A stretch of 64,000 bases of DNA from Hypoxylon rubiginosum (lineage: Eukaryota > Ascomycota > Sordariomycetes > Xylariales > Hypoxylaceae). Position 1 is the first letter of the stretch. The number at the start of each line of letters is the position of its first letter. Shown one piece after another: positions 23,638 to 35,450 of this stretch. The DNA is taken from positions 620,001-684,000 of the forward strand of contig CADCXA010000009.1 of the NCBI GenBank assembly GCA_902806565.1, written 5' to 3'. The notes below the pieces were generated by a model, which searched no databases, was not told the origin of the DNA, and worked only from the letters and a program-made list of their open reading frames with translations. Position numbers and translations under genes: made by a program.

Positions 23638-26600
23638 ATGTCCACCCCAGCAATCGAACAACAACACCAACACCACGAACATCATCACCATTCCTCATCC
23701 TCGTCGCCCCGATCTCACCATAACCATTCCCGTACTCATAGTCACCACAACAATCATAGTCACAGCCAAGGCCAAAGTCAAAGCCAAGGCCAAAGTCAGA
23801 GTCAACCACCCGTGCGAAGTCACTCTACACGTTCCCGCCCGACCAGCGCTACTGCTACTGCTACTGCTACTGCTGCTTCACCTCCCCAGCACACTCCCCA
23901 CCGGTCGGCCTCGACCTCACATCACCATCGCCATCACAGCCGTCAGACATCATCCTCCGGTCGGCCTATACAAGATATCCTTCCCCAGCAGGACTATGAA
24001 ACCTCGAACGTAGTGAACGCTGCCCACCAGCCTAAGCGAAGTTCCAGCAAAGACCGTCCTCCCCCGGTCTCGCGTGGTACCGATTCCAAAGGCGTACACC
24101 GACGAAGCAGCACCCGATCAACTCACGCCCAAGGCGAAATGGCAGGCCCTACCGCCGTCGCAAACAACGCCGGCCCAGCTGCCATCCCGCCTGTTATGCA
24201 AGCGGCGGTAGATGCCCGAGCCACCGGCGCCAAGCAGAGGACCTCTCGAACCTCAATTCCGACACAGTCTGGGAAATGGATTCTGGGTAAGACAATCGGA
24301 GCTGGGAGCATGGGCAAGGTCAAGTTGGCTCGTAAAGAGGATGGCACAGAACAGGTTCGTCATTCTTTCCCCCCTCAATTCCTCAGCCATCCATCCCTTG
24401 AGGCGCTCCCCCTCGCTAACCCCGATTTTCTATTTTCTAGGTCGCCTGCAAAATTATCCCACGGGGCTCTACCGAAGATAGTCACCACAGCCGAGCCGAT
24501 AAGGAGAGGGCCGACCAGTCGAAGGAAATACGAACCGCACGCGAGGCGGCTATCGTGACCCTCTTGCAGCATCCGCACATCTGCGGCATGCGAGATGTAG
24601 TCCGTACGAATTATCACTGGTACATGCTCTTTGAATACGTGAACGGCGGTCAGATGTTGGACTACATTATATCCCACGGAAAACTGAAGGAGAAACAAGC
24701 GAGGAAGTTCAGCAGACAAATCGCCAGTGCTCTCGATTACTGCCACCGGAACAGCATAGTTCACAGAGACCTAAAGATCGAGAACATCCTTATCAGTAAG
24801 ACGGGCGACATCAAAATTATCGACTTCGGCCTCAGCAACCTCTTCGCTCCTCGTGGCCACCTCAAGACATTCTGTGGCAGCCTATACTTCGCCGCCCCCG
24901 AGCTTCTCCAGGCGCGAGCATATACGGGACCCGAAGTCGATGTTTGGAGTTTTGGTATCGTATTATACGTGCTAGTCTGTGGCAAGGTCCCCTTCGACGA
25001 TCAGAGTATGCCAGCTTTACACGCGAAGATCAAGAAAGGGCTGGTGGACTATCCTAGCTGGCTATCTAATGGTAAGTTACCTGTTTTCTACTGACTTGGC
25101 TCGAATTGCTAACGCGAATTTAGAATGTCGGCATCTTCTGTCCCGCATGCTTGTCACCGACCCGAGACAACGAGCAACCATGTACGAGGTTATGAATCAC
25201 CCATGGATGGTAAAGGGTTATGGCGGCCCGCCTGAAAACTATTTACCTCCCCGCGAACCTTTGACGCTACCCCTGGAACCGGAAGTCATCAGCGCCATGA
25301 CTGGTTTTAACTTCGGTCCTCCAGAAGTCATCAAGGCACAACTCACCAAAGTAATAGAATCCGAAGAGTACAAGCGGGCTATAACACTTCTGCAAAAGGA
25401 GAAGGAGATACCACCTGTGCCCAAGGACATCGAGAAGAAGCGAGGGTTCGGCTTTGACTTCTACAAGCGACGTAACTCTGGAAGCAGCCGCGATAACCTG
25501 ACGACCCCGAGCTCGGACGCTCTCCAGCTTGGCATCGATCCGCTCAACGCTTTCAGTCCTCTAATTTCGATTTACTATCTAGTGAGAGAGAAACAAGACC
25601 GGGATAAGGTCGATGCGGTACCGAAATCACATACGCCGAAGAACGTGGCGGATTCTCCGATGCCAGAAATTTTGCCTCCGCCCGAGGCGCATACAAACAC
25701 AGCGACCTACGAGATGGCCGGAGAAAAAGCTACCGGGGGAAGATCACGACCCCGTGCCAGAACTCACGGGGAGGACGACGCCCCGGAGGAAGTTAAGAAA
25801 GGCCAACAGTCACCTAATGTACTTGTTCCTCCAGACCCACCTGTGGATCTACCACAGAAAAAGGAGAGCACTGCTGCTGGCATCCTTAGACGGTTTAGCA
25901 CTAGGCGCCGTAAGGAACCAGAAAGGCTGGACAAGGATCGATCCCACCCACCTGTGGTTCACGTCCACTCACCAGCCGACGCACCGACGACGCCACGCAA
26001 GAGCTTCAGCATACGCAGGTCGAGGCGTGATCATGATGACCAACCGTCCAGGTTACGATCTGGAAGTAGCCAGCCTCAACACCGGGATCTGTTGAGTCCA
26101 CCGCTTTCCGCCGGCGCGAGTCTGTCGGGAAGCAACAAAGGTCTAGGTCGGTCGACCAGTGTGAGTTCAGCAGAATTCCGAAGGCGGCCTTTTGGATCTG
26201 CCAACCGCATCGCCAAGGAGCCGCCTCCGACCAGCGGTTCAGACCAGTCGGCAGCTACAGATAAGCTTCCACCGGAGCCGAAGAGCGCCCTAAACCCTCG
26301 AGCTGCATCTATGAGGGCGAGGCCGCTAGGTCATGCTCGTCGAGAAAGTATCCAAGCGAGGCGAATGCGTAGGGATGGAGTTCGTGCCGCCGATGTGCCC
26401 GAAGAGACGGATCAAGAACTAGGGGAAGCAAGCGGAAATTCGGTCGAGCGTTTAGATGACTCGGAGCTAGCCAAGCCGGTCTTCCTGAAGGGTCTTTTCA
26501 GCGTTTCAACAACTTCGACAAAGTCAGTGCCTGCCATACGTAAGGACGTTAAGAAGGTGTTGAAACAGCTTGGTGTAGACTATACGGAGATCCGTGGCGG

Positions 26601-27048
26601 CTTTTCTTGCCGTCACATGCCTAGCATTGAGGTTAAGAAGGGAACAGATGCACCCGGCAGCCCCGTCCCAACGCCTGGTCATCGCCGCAGGTTCAGCTTC
26701 GGTATCAGGACCGAACGGGAACGCGACGAACTTCGAGATATGGAACGTATGCCGACCACACCGCGAACACCTGGAAGAGGACCAGCTGACAAGAGCGAAT
26801 CGGCATCGGAGTTTTCCGACACTGAGAGTATTCATCGAGATATGACTAGCTCATCGAGGAGGACGCCTGGTGAAACAACGACACACGTGCAGAGCGACTT
26901 GGGAGGAAATATGGTGCTCGAATTCGAAATCTTCATCGTCAAGGTTCCTCTGCTCTCGCTACACGGGCTCCAATTCAAGCGCATGGAAGGGAATACGTGG
27001 CAATTCAAAAATATGGCGGACCAGATTCTCAAGGAGCTCCGCCTATAG
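23638..27048 (+). CDS. KIN1: serine/threonine protein kinase, KIN1/KIN2 (MARK/PAR-1-like) family
   Basis: Exons 23638-24354, 24441-25071 and 25124-27048 join in frame to give 1090 residues. The first ATG after the leader (MSTPAIEQQ) is used; an upstream in-frame extension looks like 5'UTR. The N-terminal 200 residues are His/Ser/Gln-rich and disordered. The kinase domain runs from about 212 to 490: [11 protein letters not shown] glycine loop, VACK lysine near 243, HRDLKIEN with Asp near 349, DFGLSNLF near 367 and the activation segment [15 protein letters not shown] Ser/Pro/Arg-rich linker follows. The C-terminal 45 residues ([13 protein letters not shown]... [12 protein letters not shown]) are a KA1 membrane-binding domain. 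In yeasts Kin1/2 act in polarity, exocytosis and ER stress responses. Confidence 0.95.
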
Positions 27049-28914
27049 GTCTTACCACCACGCCACGGGTAACTGCATCGAGTCGAATAAAGAAAATGGT
27101 CTAATGGTAATGGGGGTAGAGAGGTGTGACTGGTGAGCGGGCGGGCTGCGCGATGGATTCGTTAAGGTGCCACCCTTTTCTGCCGTGTCTGGCGATCTGG
27201 GTGGTATAGATATGGGCCGGCTAATACTGTTGAATACATCCTGCTTTCTCTTATTCCCCCCTTTTTTTCGGAGGGGGGCTTCTTTGTGTCTTGTTGATAT
27301 AGGGGGACTCTTCCGAGGCTACCGGGCCGAGCCTGGATCAAGCCTTGGGTTCGTGTAAGGATATTGAAAGCAAAGCAATTGGCAAGTTTGGCGAAACGGG
27401 ACTTGACTTTTTGACTTGACGACCTTGATGTTTCAATTGTTTTCCTAATAGCAGATACAGAATAGTAATGTAGAAAGTACATGTTCCGGGGGCACCGGTA
27501 TACGATTTTATGTGCGGATTTCTTTTAGCAGCCAGCAGATTGGGCGTGTTTAAGTTGGTGACGTCGTAGTGATGACCTTGTAGCATGCCGGCCTGACCGG
27601 TATGGCAAGCTTTTTCCATGTGTAGGCTTATTGGCTAAGGGTTACAGCTCTTAATGGAAAGGTTCCAAGTCGGAGAGTTGAGCTGTACTACTAACAAGAT
27701 ATGTATCTAGGTCCTCTTCTTGTTCCTTTCTTTTTCTCTTTATTCATTGTACATAATATTTCCCGTAATTGTCTAGGTAAGTACTTACCTACCTACCTAC
27801 CTACCTACCTAATGTTATAAGGTGATTGTAACTCAAAAGACTTTGGTTTCGTCTCGCCTGTTCTCGAGAGTTCTAAGTCGAATAATGACCAGTCTCTTTG
27901 TGGATCTAACGTTTCTTGGTAGTGTGACAGCGCTTTGTGTTACAACATGACATATGTGTACTTGGCTTACCTCTTGCATATTTACAGCAAAAAGGGTTTC
28001 CAATGCTGCTGATTGGAGTTGACTGCTGATGTCTGCAGTTGAACCCTGACCCAAGACCCAAGATTCAAGCACCGGTAAATACTCCTTTTTCTCACGTGTG
28101 GGTATCGTATGCATTTATAGGTGTATGCATCTTAGCTGCATGTGCTTAGGCACTTTAGTACAGGTTACAGTACAATAGGTGTGTGGCTCGTGCTCTACCT
28201 AGTAGGCTAGGGTACCTTGACCCCGCTGCGGCGCAGCTAGCTACGGCTGTTACACGTAAGGCTGGGAACTGAAAGCTAGGGCTGATATCTGAATCTGGAC
28301 CGTGTCCTACGTGGTCAGTGCTCCGTCCCTCATTCCAGTCGGCAAATTAAGATGCGATAGTACCTCGTCCAGTCTTTTTGGGCTTTGAACCATTGCAGAG
28401 ACTCCACCACCTTCACCTTTCGTCAACTTCCTCTTCCAACTTTTACATAAATTCCACTCTACCGTTTTCTCTACTCTTCTTCTTCAAACAAAAGGGAACG
28501 CAATTGATACTTTCCTTTCGATCACTGCGCGCATTTGTCTCGCTTCAGCATTTAGCCTTCCTCCCTCCCAACCAAACGGAAGCGTCAACGCCTGATAGCG
28601 GTCACCTCTCTGCCTTATCCAAATAGGTAGCTATCGACAAACGAGCGTAACCCGCCTACATACTTAAAGTAGACATATCTATCCGCGCCTACACTCGCCT
28701 ACGGCTACCACTACTAGCCAAACTACCTTGCTTATTAATTCCTCCACCTCTCCGTCTCTATCAACCGTCTTCTACGAATTAGAAGAATCTCGAACCATCC
28801 CACTTCGAACGTGCCGCGACAGTACCTGTGCCGACACTCTCTTTTAGCCAAAAGTTACTTACAAACTTGACCGACGAGGATCGAGGGCCGTACACGCCCT
28901 CCACAACCGTCACC
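27049..28914. other. intergenic region between KIN1 and CAF40
   Basis: It includes the KIN1 3'UTR, a (TACC)n tract and, from about 28380, a CT-rich leader of the CAF40 gene. No gene was recognised in the small open frames. Confidence 0.6.
27786..27811 (+). repeat. (TACC)n microsatellite, about 6.5 units
   Basis: It is a perfect tetranucleotide tract. Shorter TACCTACC runs recur between many genes in the window. Confidence 0.95.
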
Positions 28915-30116
28915 ATGTTACCGAACCCGTCCATGTACGCGCATCCGCAGTATAACCCACATGCCGATCAACCATGGATGCACCAGCCTAATCATCAGCA
29001 CCAAGCCCAGCAGGCTGCTGCCGTCGCTGCCCAGCAGCAACACTACAACCGCCTAGCAGGCGCCCACAACAATGTCACTGCTAGCATGGGCGCTTCGGTT
29101 GCTAACCATGTCCAAGAGAATGGCCTGGAGAACGTGTCGGAAGACAACCGTAGAACCCTCAACTTCGTCGCCGATCTGCTCAGCGAGAACACGCGCGAAG
29201 CCGCGCTCCTCGAACTGAGTAAGAAACGGGAACAGGTGCCCGAGCTCGCGCTTATCCTGTGGCATTCGTTCGGTCAGTGAAGTCCCCCTCTCTCAAAGCT
29301 AAGGTGAAATCAAGTTGAGGCTAACCGGAATACCAAACAATAGGTGTCATGACCTCTCTGATGCAGGAGATCATCTCGGTGTATAACCTACTCAACCCGT
29401 CCCAGCTGACTGCCGCTGCCTCTAACCGAGTTTGCAACGCTCTCGCACTGCTACAATGTGTGGCATCCCACAACGATACGAGAACCTTGTTCTTGAATGG
29501 TACGTTCTCTTTGCAATCCTAGGATAGCTAGCTACAATGTATTGACACTCTAAATATAGCCCATATTCCTCTCTTCCTCTACCCCTTTCTAAACACGACC
29601 TCCAAGTCGCGACCGTTCGAGTATCTCCGCCTCACCTCGCTTGGTGTAATTGGCGCCTTGGTTAAGAACGATTCGAGCGAGGTGATCAATTTCCTCCTTA
29701 CTACGGAGATCATCCCTCTCTGCCTTCGGATCATGGAAACCGGGTCCGAGCTCAGCAAGACGGTCGCCATCTTCATCGTGCAGAAGATATTGCTGGACGA
29801 CAACGGTCTCAACTACATCTGCGCCACCTATGAGCGGTTCTATGCCGTTGGGACTGTACTTAGCAATATGGTTGCTCAGCTCGTCGAGCAGCAGACGGCC
29901 CGTCTTCTCAAGCACGTCGTGCGTTGCTTCCTGCGCCTTAGCGATAATGCGCGAGCCAGAGAAGCTCTCAGACAATGCCTTCCCGAGCCGCTACGGGACG
30001 CGACTTTTAGCTCGGTACTCCGTGACGATGCAGCCACCAAGCGTTGCCTGGCCCAGCTGCTGATCAATCTCTCGGACAACGTCGTGGATACCAATAACAA
30101 CCATGCAGGCCTATAG
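28915..30116 (+). CDS. CAF40: CCR4-NOT complex subunit CAF40 (CNOT9/RCD1)
   Basis: Exons 28915-29272, 29344-29499 and 29560-30116 give 356 residues. The ATG at 28915 has a good CACC context; 29 more in-frame codons upstream lack an ATG. The N-terminal 65 residues are His/Gln/Ala-rich. The rest is the armadillo-repeat RCD1 domain: [73 protein letters not shown] and [18 protein letters not shown]. Conservation is very high. The subunit binds CAF1-NOT1 and short peptide motifs of RNA-binding proteins in the cytoplasmic deadenylase complex. Nothing unusual was seen. Confidence 0.96.
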
Positions 30117-31772
30117 GGATGGGCCTGCGAACACATAGGCCGCGGCTGATCATGAATGTTGATAGCCATTACTATCCTATCGAAGACCTAGGAATTCTCC
30201 ATTTAGGCGTAACAATAATGTGAGCTCGTGATCTCGTGAGCTCGCCAACTAAACACTTGTCCCATTGGGCCTTGTTGAATATCCTGAAAAGGACAAAAAT
30301 ACAAGTTGCGTTTTTACGGTCCTCTTGCTTGCTTCATAAGACGGCCCAAGGTTGCAGCTACGAAGATTTGAAGCCTCCGGAAATTTCAACAACATGGCCA
30401 ACGCCGTGAAGAGCATATCACTTTGTTTCCCAGTTGTGTCTCTGAACTGGGATCCTCTATAAGTCGGACGGATCTAGCCAATCCACTTCCCAGCAACATT
30501 TCATCCGCGTTCCACACAGAATACTCGAGGGTATGATGGTCAAACAATCGTCTGTTTAACCTCACATTCCCATGGGTAACATCCTCCTAATCTTCAGCCA
30601 AGCCTACATCACACCTAGCGCGTCTTCAACACCCCTCCTGTACAACATCAGCGCCATTTCGACACAACGCTCTGGAAACATAGTTCGGAACCGGCGCAAT
30701 CATTCCAGGCGATGCGAAGGTTCCCAAGAAGATGAAAAGCGATTATTACCTCAGAGCCAACGTATCCCGGCATTGTTTCAGGCACGGATGACAACCGACA
30801 ACCGAGGTCTACATGCCACGTTCGTTTCTTTTACCCGTTTGGTTTTCCTTTTCAGATTTAAGGCTACGATTATACCCCTAGATTTCCTGCGACTTCGCAA
30901 TGATACCACAACAAAACGATGCATATATTGTGCACAAAACTAAGGGCCTCCTCTCTAGAGGCGGTAGTTAATCCCGCGGACGAGATACTTCCTTCGGATC
31001 CAGGTTGTGGCATCCTCCTTTTCAATTATGGAACCTCAGTCACGGAAAATGTACCATGGCACACACTCTCACACTCCCACCCAAAGAGACATACATTTGC
31101 ATGAAGGCGGCGTCCAGGGCATTGGTTGGCATGCAAGGAAAGATACTCACAAGAGTCAGGGCCGGCGGCGTTTGGTTTTTTTCTTCTTAGGTATCTAGCC
31201 TTGTCTTGGGGTAGTTTTAATACGACGACCCCTTTTAATGAAGACGAAAGTATTCAAAAAAGAAAACTCGCCAGTTGACGTATATTCGTCTTTTTGGCTT
31301 TAATTATCTGGCAGACAGTGATATTCAAGTGACATTCCGCCAAGTACACGATTCGAGCAGTTCTCGTAGGTTATTGTCGTGATTCCTCCAAGGATACTGC
31401 TAGGTATGATGGCTAGGGGTGACGGTTGCCACTACTTTGATAATAACAACTTGATATTGGCAACGGGACTACACGTAAGTTCTCGTGGAAACGCCAGCAC
31501 CATACAAGATAGTATCTGCCCATCCAAGGTTGGTATTAGGATTGTCGAGCATAAGCCGCCGAAGGTCAAGCTGTTCGACGAAGGAGCTCAGGCTTGTGTT
31601 GGTAGGCAGCTAACGTATCAAAGGTATTCATTCAACCCAAGGGCTCCTGGCAGATTAGTGCCAGCATCTAGTCGTTATAAGCGAAATATACACGTAAAGA
31701 CACGATCAGCACAAAGGGAATCACTCGGGGCATCAACACTCCACCAAAGATTAGGTAGGGAGGTAGGGTATT
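30117..31772. other. intergenic region after CAF40
   Basis: No supported gene. Small open frames have no recognisable domain and no linked exons. The right part adjoins the tRNA-like duplication. Confidence 0.55.
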
Positions 31773-31825
31773 TAGACAAACTTACCAAGACGTCTACCAT
31801 GCGATCAACCTGACTCTGACGGTAG

Positions 31826-31927
31826 GGTGCCGTAGTATAGTGGTCTATACACAAGATTTCAATCTGATCTATTGCAGATATTCGTCTTGTCCCTCCGGGG
31901 GCGTCCGTTCGAATCGGACCGGCACCG
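31826..31927 (+). tRNA. tRNA-like Pol III gene, long variable arm, intron-like insert; copy 1 (isotype undetermined)
   Basis: Acceptor strands GGTGCCG/CGGCACC pair perfectly, with discriminator G. The D-arm is GTAT-AGTGGTCT-ATAC. The anticodon stem CAAGA (31852-31856) pairs with TCTTG (31885-31889); the 28-nt loop between them contains a 5-bp hairpin (ATCTG/CAGAT), as expected for a loop with an intron. The variable arm has CCC/GGG pairing (class II size). The T-arm is GTCCG-TTCGAAT-CGGAC. Box A-like TAGTATAGTGG and box B GTTCGAATC (31907-31915) are present, and a T9 terminator is at 31937-31945. With a standard intron position the anticodon would be TCA, which is odd, so the isotype and function are uncertain. 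Confidence 0.65.
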
Positions 31928-31936
31928 TTTCAATCC

Positions 31937-31945
31937 TTTTTTTTT
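31937..31945 (+). terminator. Pol III oligo-T terminator of tRNA-like copy 1
   Basis: A run of nine T begins 10 nt after the discriminator base. Confidence 0.7.
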
Positions 31946-32041
31946 GGTTTGTTTTTAGGGGTTTCTTGTCAAATCCGTGCCTTATAGGCAAACTTGCCAG
32001 GACGTCTTAGCATGTGGCGTCCAACCTGACTCTGACGGTAG

Positions 32042-32141
32042 GGTGCTGTGGTATAGTGGTCTATACACAAGACTTACAATCTGTTCTAGATATATCTGTC
32101 TTGTTCCTCTGGGAGCGTCCGTTCGAATCGGGCCGGCACCG
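32042..32141 (+). tRNA. tRNA-like Pol III gene, copy 2 (isotype undetermined)
   Basis: The layout is the same as copy 1: acceptor GGTGCTG/CGGCACC (one G-U pair), D-arm GTAT/ATAC, anticodon stem CAAGA/TCTTG, 26-nt loop with an ATCT/AGAT hairpin, variable arm TCC/GGA, and T-stem GTCCG/CGGGC with one G-U pair. Box B GTTCGAATC is at 32121-32129. The changes from copy 1 keep all stems; in the variable arm a C-G pair is replaced by T-A, a compensatory change. With the usual intron position the anticodon would be TAC (valine), unexpected for a class II arm. T-runs follow at 32150-32155 and 32158-32164. Confidence 0.65.
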
Positions 32142-32165
32142 TCTCATTCTTTTTTCGTTTTTTTC

Positions 32166-33914
32166 TTCGTTTTTATTTTGTTAGATTTGGTTGGTAGTGA
32201 ATGATGATTGCCGGGAGGAGGAGTTGTATATTGTTATAAAGGATGGGCATTTAGAATCCTCTTATTTTGGATTTGGGGAGGTTATGTGGTTATCAATGTG
32301 TAGTTGCCATCCATGGATGTAACATGAGTATGGGATGACATATAAAAGATGTATATGATCCCTTCATGCCAGCGATCCTCCTTATTACCTAGAGTCTCTC
32401 GGCGCCTGGCTGTATTATATCTTCGCATTCCCAAGTACCTAGGGTAGGCATAATAACTAGTAGTGGTCTATATGCCAGACATATCTCCATAAGGCACGAC
32501 CAAGAACTCCACGTATGTAGTCTTGGCCGTATCTATCTTGACACCAACCCCAGATTCCAGCCTCTGGGCTTTTACCTAAGGCCAAGGCGCGGTCTATTTC
32601 GAGATGTTTTAATCGTGCAGTCATAGCTGTAAGCAAGACAAGATCCTCCATCCTTCGTCAGAACTTACCTTGACTACGTCCCTGGCCATGTCCTTGGCAC
32701 CGCTGTCCTACGACCTATCTGGGAATATTCATTAGTCAAATAGGTAGATTAGCGAGACGCACGTCGTTTGGATTAGGTTGGGCTTTTTCGTTTCACGTAC
32801 GTAGGTACGCACGAACTAGGCAGGAGAGCATGTGCCCATTTTCCCTAGCAGGAGGTAGGATAGGGCAAGATGTATCTTGGCGTTGTTTCATGCGGCTCCG
32901 GAAGTAGTTTCAAGAGAGGCAGCAGGGCCGTGCTTACGAATGCAGCTATTGCAACCCGATCTATACTATGGCGGCAGTTAGAACGAAGAGTTTGTAGGGG
33001 ACTTGGGGATGGATTGCCTCGGTTTACCAGTAAGCCAATATTCCGGCGAAGCTTGGGCGCTTTTCGTGAGGGATCGTGATAGTAGGGAAGGACCTCAAGT
33101 CATAGAGTAGAAAATAAAATTTGTAAGTCTTTGATAATACTGTGCTGTACCTTTTCACTAGGATCAAGCTCACTCGTCTCATTTTGATCGTGCTATATTT
33201 TCTAGCTTTTTTCTATCTGATGTCTTTTTGAATATCGATCCGCACTACTGTACAATAGGTAGACCTTCAGATTCTCTCTCGCGATACCGATTATATATCG
33301 TGATTCGCAACGTAACCAAGGAGCTTTGATAAATTTCGCACCAAGGAAATCCACTGCTGTTGACCTATTAATCCTTCCGACTAAAGCTCTTTCGTGATCG
33401 GTCGTAGTTCTTGGGGCGGGGATCGGCTTTTCGTTCGTTGTTCGTGGTTTGTGTCGTGTCTCGCAGCATTTCGGCAGAACCTCCCCTATTTCCTCGGGCT
33501 CGAATTTCTTGACCGTATGTCCCTCTTTATTCGAGAGGGAAAGGAGTACGGCTGTTGCCTACTAGGAACCCGCACTTCAGCGGTCCTGACCTGCGCTCGA
33601 ACTGACAAACCCGCGTGGTGGTAACGTTGGTGTTTGCGGTAAGGACTGTGTGTTGTTGTAAAATTACACTCTCCACCTAAGCCTAACTCGCATACTCGAC
33701 AAGGGAGCCCTTCCCATGTGTATAACTAGCGACGCCCTAGTCCTGTGCTATAGCCGCCACCTCATCATTACACACCTCCCTGAGGATCCGCCATAATTAA
33801 TCCTGCTTCGAGTAGTCCTACTCGAGCGGAATAGCTACCTAGCTGCGATTTGGCAACCCGGCCTTCTTTTTTCATTCGGGTATCTCGCCGTTCATAATAG
33901 TACTAGCACGCCCT
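32166..33914. other. intergenic region between tRNA-like genes and ZIP transporter
   Basis: No supported coding exon or RNA was found. Small open frames (up to 76 codons) have no recognisable features. Confidence 0.55.
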
Positions 33915-35450
33915 TTAAGCGAATGCACCAACGATAGACATGCCAAGAGCTATATACAGTCAGCGAGGTACGGTATTATCTGCAGAATGTAACTTACCTC
34001 CAAGGAGGACAAACATGAATGCGACCTTCTTGTCCTTCGTCGTCAACACCTTGTTGGACTCTTCGGAGAGGAAGTCCTCGGCGAGAAGATCTACCAGAGC
34101 GGCATAGATCAGGAGACCAGATGAGCTACAAGTATGTTAGCATATACTAGATGAGGTAGAATATGTAGATGCCGAGACTTACATAGAGTTGAAGATACCG
34201 ACGATAATGAGACCGAAGGCGCTGTTCGGGTCGTAGCTGTTGCGCGCAATCAAGCCAATGGCTTGTCCGATGGGTGCCGTGGTTCCGAAAGCGAAAACCA
34301 ACAGCCATGGTCGGATGCTTCCCTTGGGATACGGCACGGCCGCGATACGAGAACCCAGACCGAGACCCTCGAACATCTGGTGGAACAGGATGGCAACCAG
34401 CAAGATGACGAAGCCCTCGATGGTGATGGAAACGGTCATTCCGACGAAGACCGAGTGGAAGAGGATACCACCTTCCAGCAGCGTAATGTTCATGGACATC
34501 CTCTTGTAGATCATGGGGTCGATCGGCTGGCCTTCCTCGTCGAACATGCTCTTCTCCGTCACCATGATTTCTTGCTTCGGCTGGGATTGAACCTGGGGCT
34601 GTGCGCTAGCGTTTGCGCGGACCAAGTTGATGATCTCGAGGCGCTGGCGAACGTATTGCTCGTAGAAGACGATAAACCACGGAGGCATCTCAGACTGGGG
34701 GAGATCCAATTCGTTACCCTCGGGGTATGGGTATTGTGTCTGTTCGTACATTTGCTGAGCCATCTTCTTCTCGTCGTTAACATCATCCGTCTCAAAGCTG
34801 TTTCGGCCTGGGTATCGTTGCGGGCGTTGGGGTCCGGCAGACGGTGCCATGGGAGGAGGTGCGTGTTGCTCGAAGCCTGTAGCGCCGCCGTGGGAGTGAC
34901 CGCCCATCTTGTTATTCATCCACATCTCAATGGTGAATAGAATGAACAGGGATGCCATCATGATGACACCAGGAAGCGGTGGGTAGTCAACGGTGAAGAG
35001 ATCCGGAAGACACGGATCTGAGAGACTGAACCATGCTGTGGGGAGAAGCTGTACTATGCGTTAGATGGAGAGCACAACAGGTATGAGCCATGAGACGACG
35101 TACATGGACGAAGGCGGTTGCGATTAGAACACCTGTTCCGAAGTGTTTGCAGGCAAAGAATACCTTCTCAGGTACCTTCAGCCAACTGATCTTCTTAGCA
35201 GCCACGGGAAATCCAGCTCCTGTAGGCAGGTTATCAATATTGTATCAATATAAGGAGGGACATCGAATTTGGCCCATACCAGCAATTGACGCGAATAGAA
35301 CAAGGACTTTTCGAGATGTTAGCCAATGGTGTAATAACAGGATTGTCTTGATAACTTACAGAGCCCAACAGTGTGCAGAGGAAGATCATATTCTCCCGCT
35401 TCCTTACCACCGCCGCAGACGGGCTTCATGTTCGACATGTCGTCCGCCAT
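33915..35450 (-). CDS. ZIP family divalent metal transporter (zinc/iron)
   Basis: Six exons (35450-35360, 35306-35280, 35219-35104, 35048-34183, 34125-33998, 33949-33915) give 420 residues. The second exon is only 27 nt. The N-terminus is MADDMSNMKPVCGGG, then membrane segments HTVGLFLVLFASIAGAGFPV, FFACKHFGTGVLIATAFVHL and VIMMASLFILFTIEMWM. A cytosolic loop has a small HSHGG cluster and about 150 disordered residues. The metal-site helices are ILFHSVFVGMTVSI and ILFHQMFEGLGLGSRI (H...E pattern), followed by three more membrane helices and the conserved end MSIVGAFA. ZIP proteins import metal into the cytosol; location and metal cannot be fixed from sequence. The gene is divergent from the CDF transporter. 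Confidence 0.92.

Larger units (their letters stand above)
31773..32165 (+). repeat. tandem duplication of a tRNA-like gene with its flanks (two units, about 216 bp apart)
   Basis: Both units start with a related flank (CAAACTTRCCARGACGTC, then AACCTGACTCTGACGGTA). Each continues through a tRNA-like body and ends in T-runs. Similarity covers at least 50 bp upstream and the whole body, so the unit was copied as a block. Substitutions between the copies are mostly transitions and indels in the intron-like loop. Confidence 0.85.

Noticed and set aside
31379..31813. 144-codon plus-strand frame running into tRNA-like copy 1
   Set aside because: It overlaps the duplicated flank and has no family features; the RNA gene explains the sequence better.
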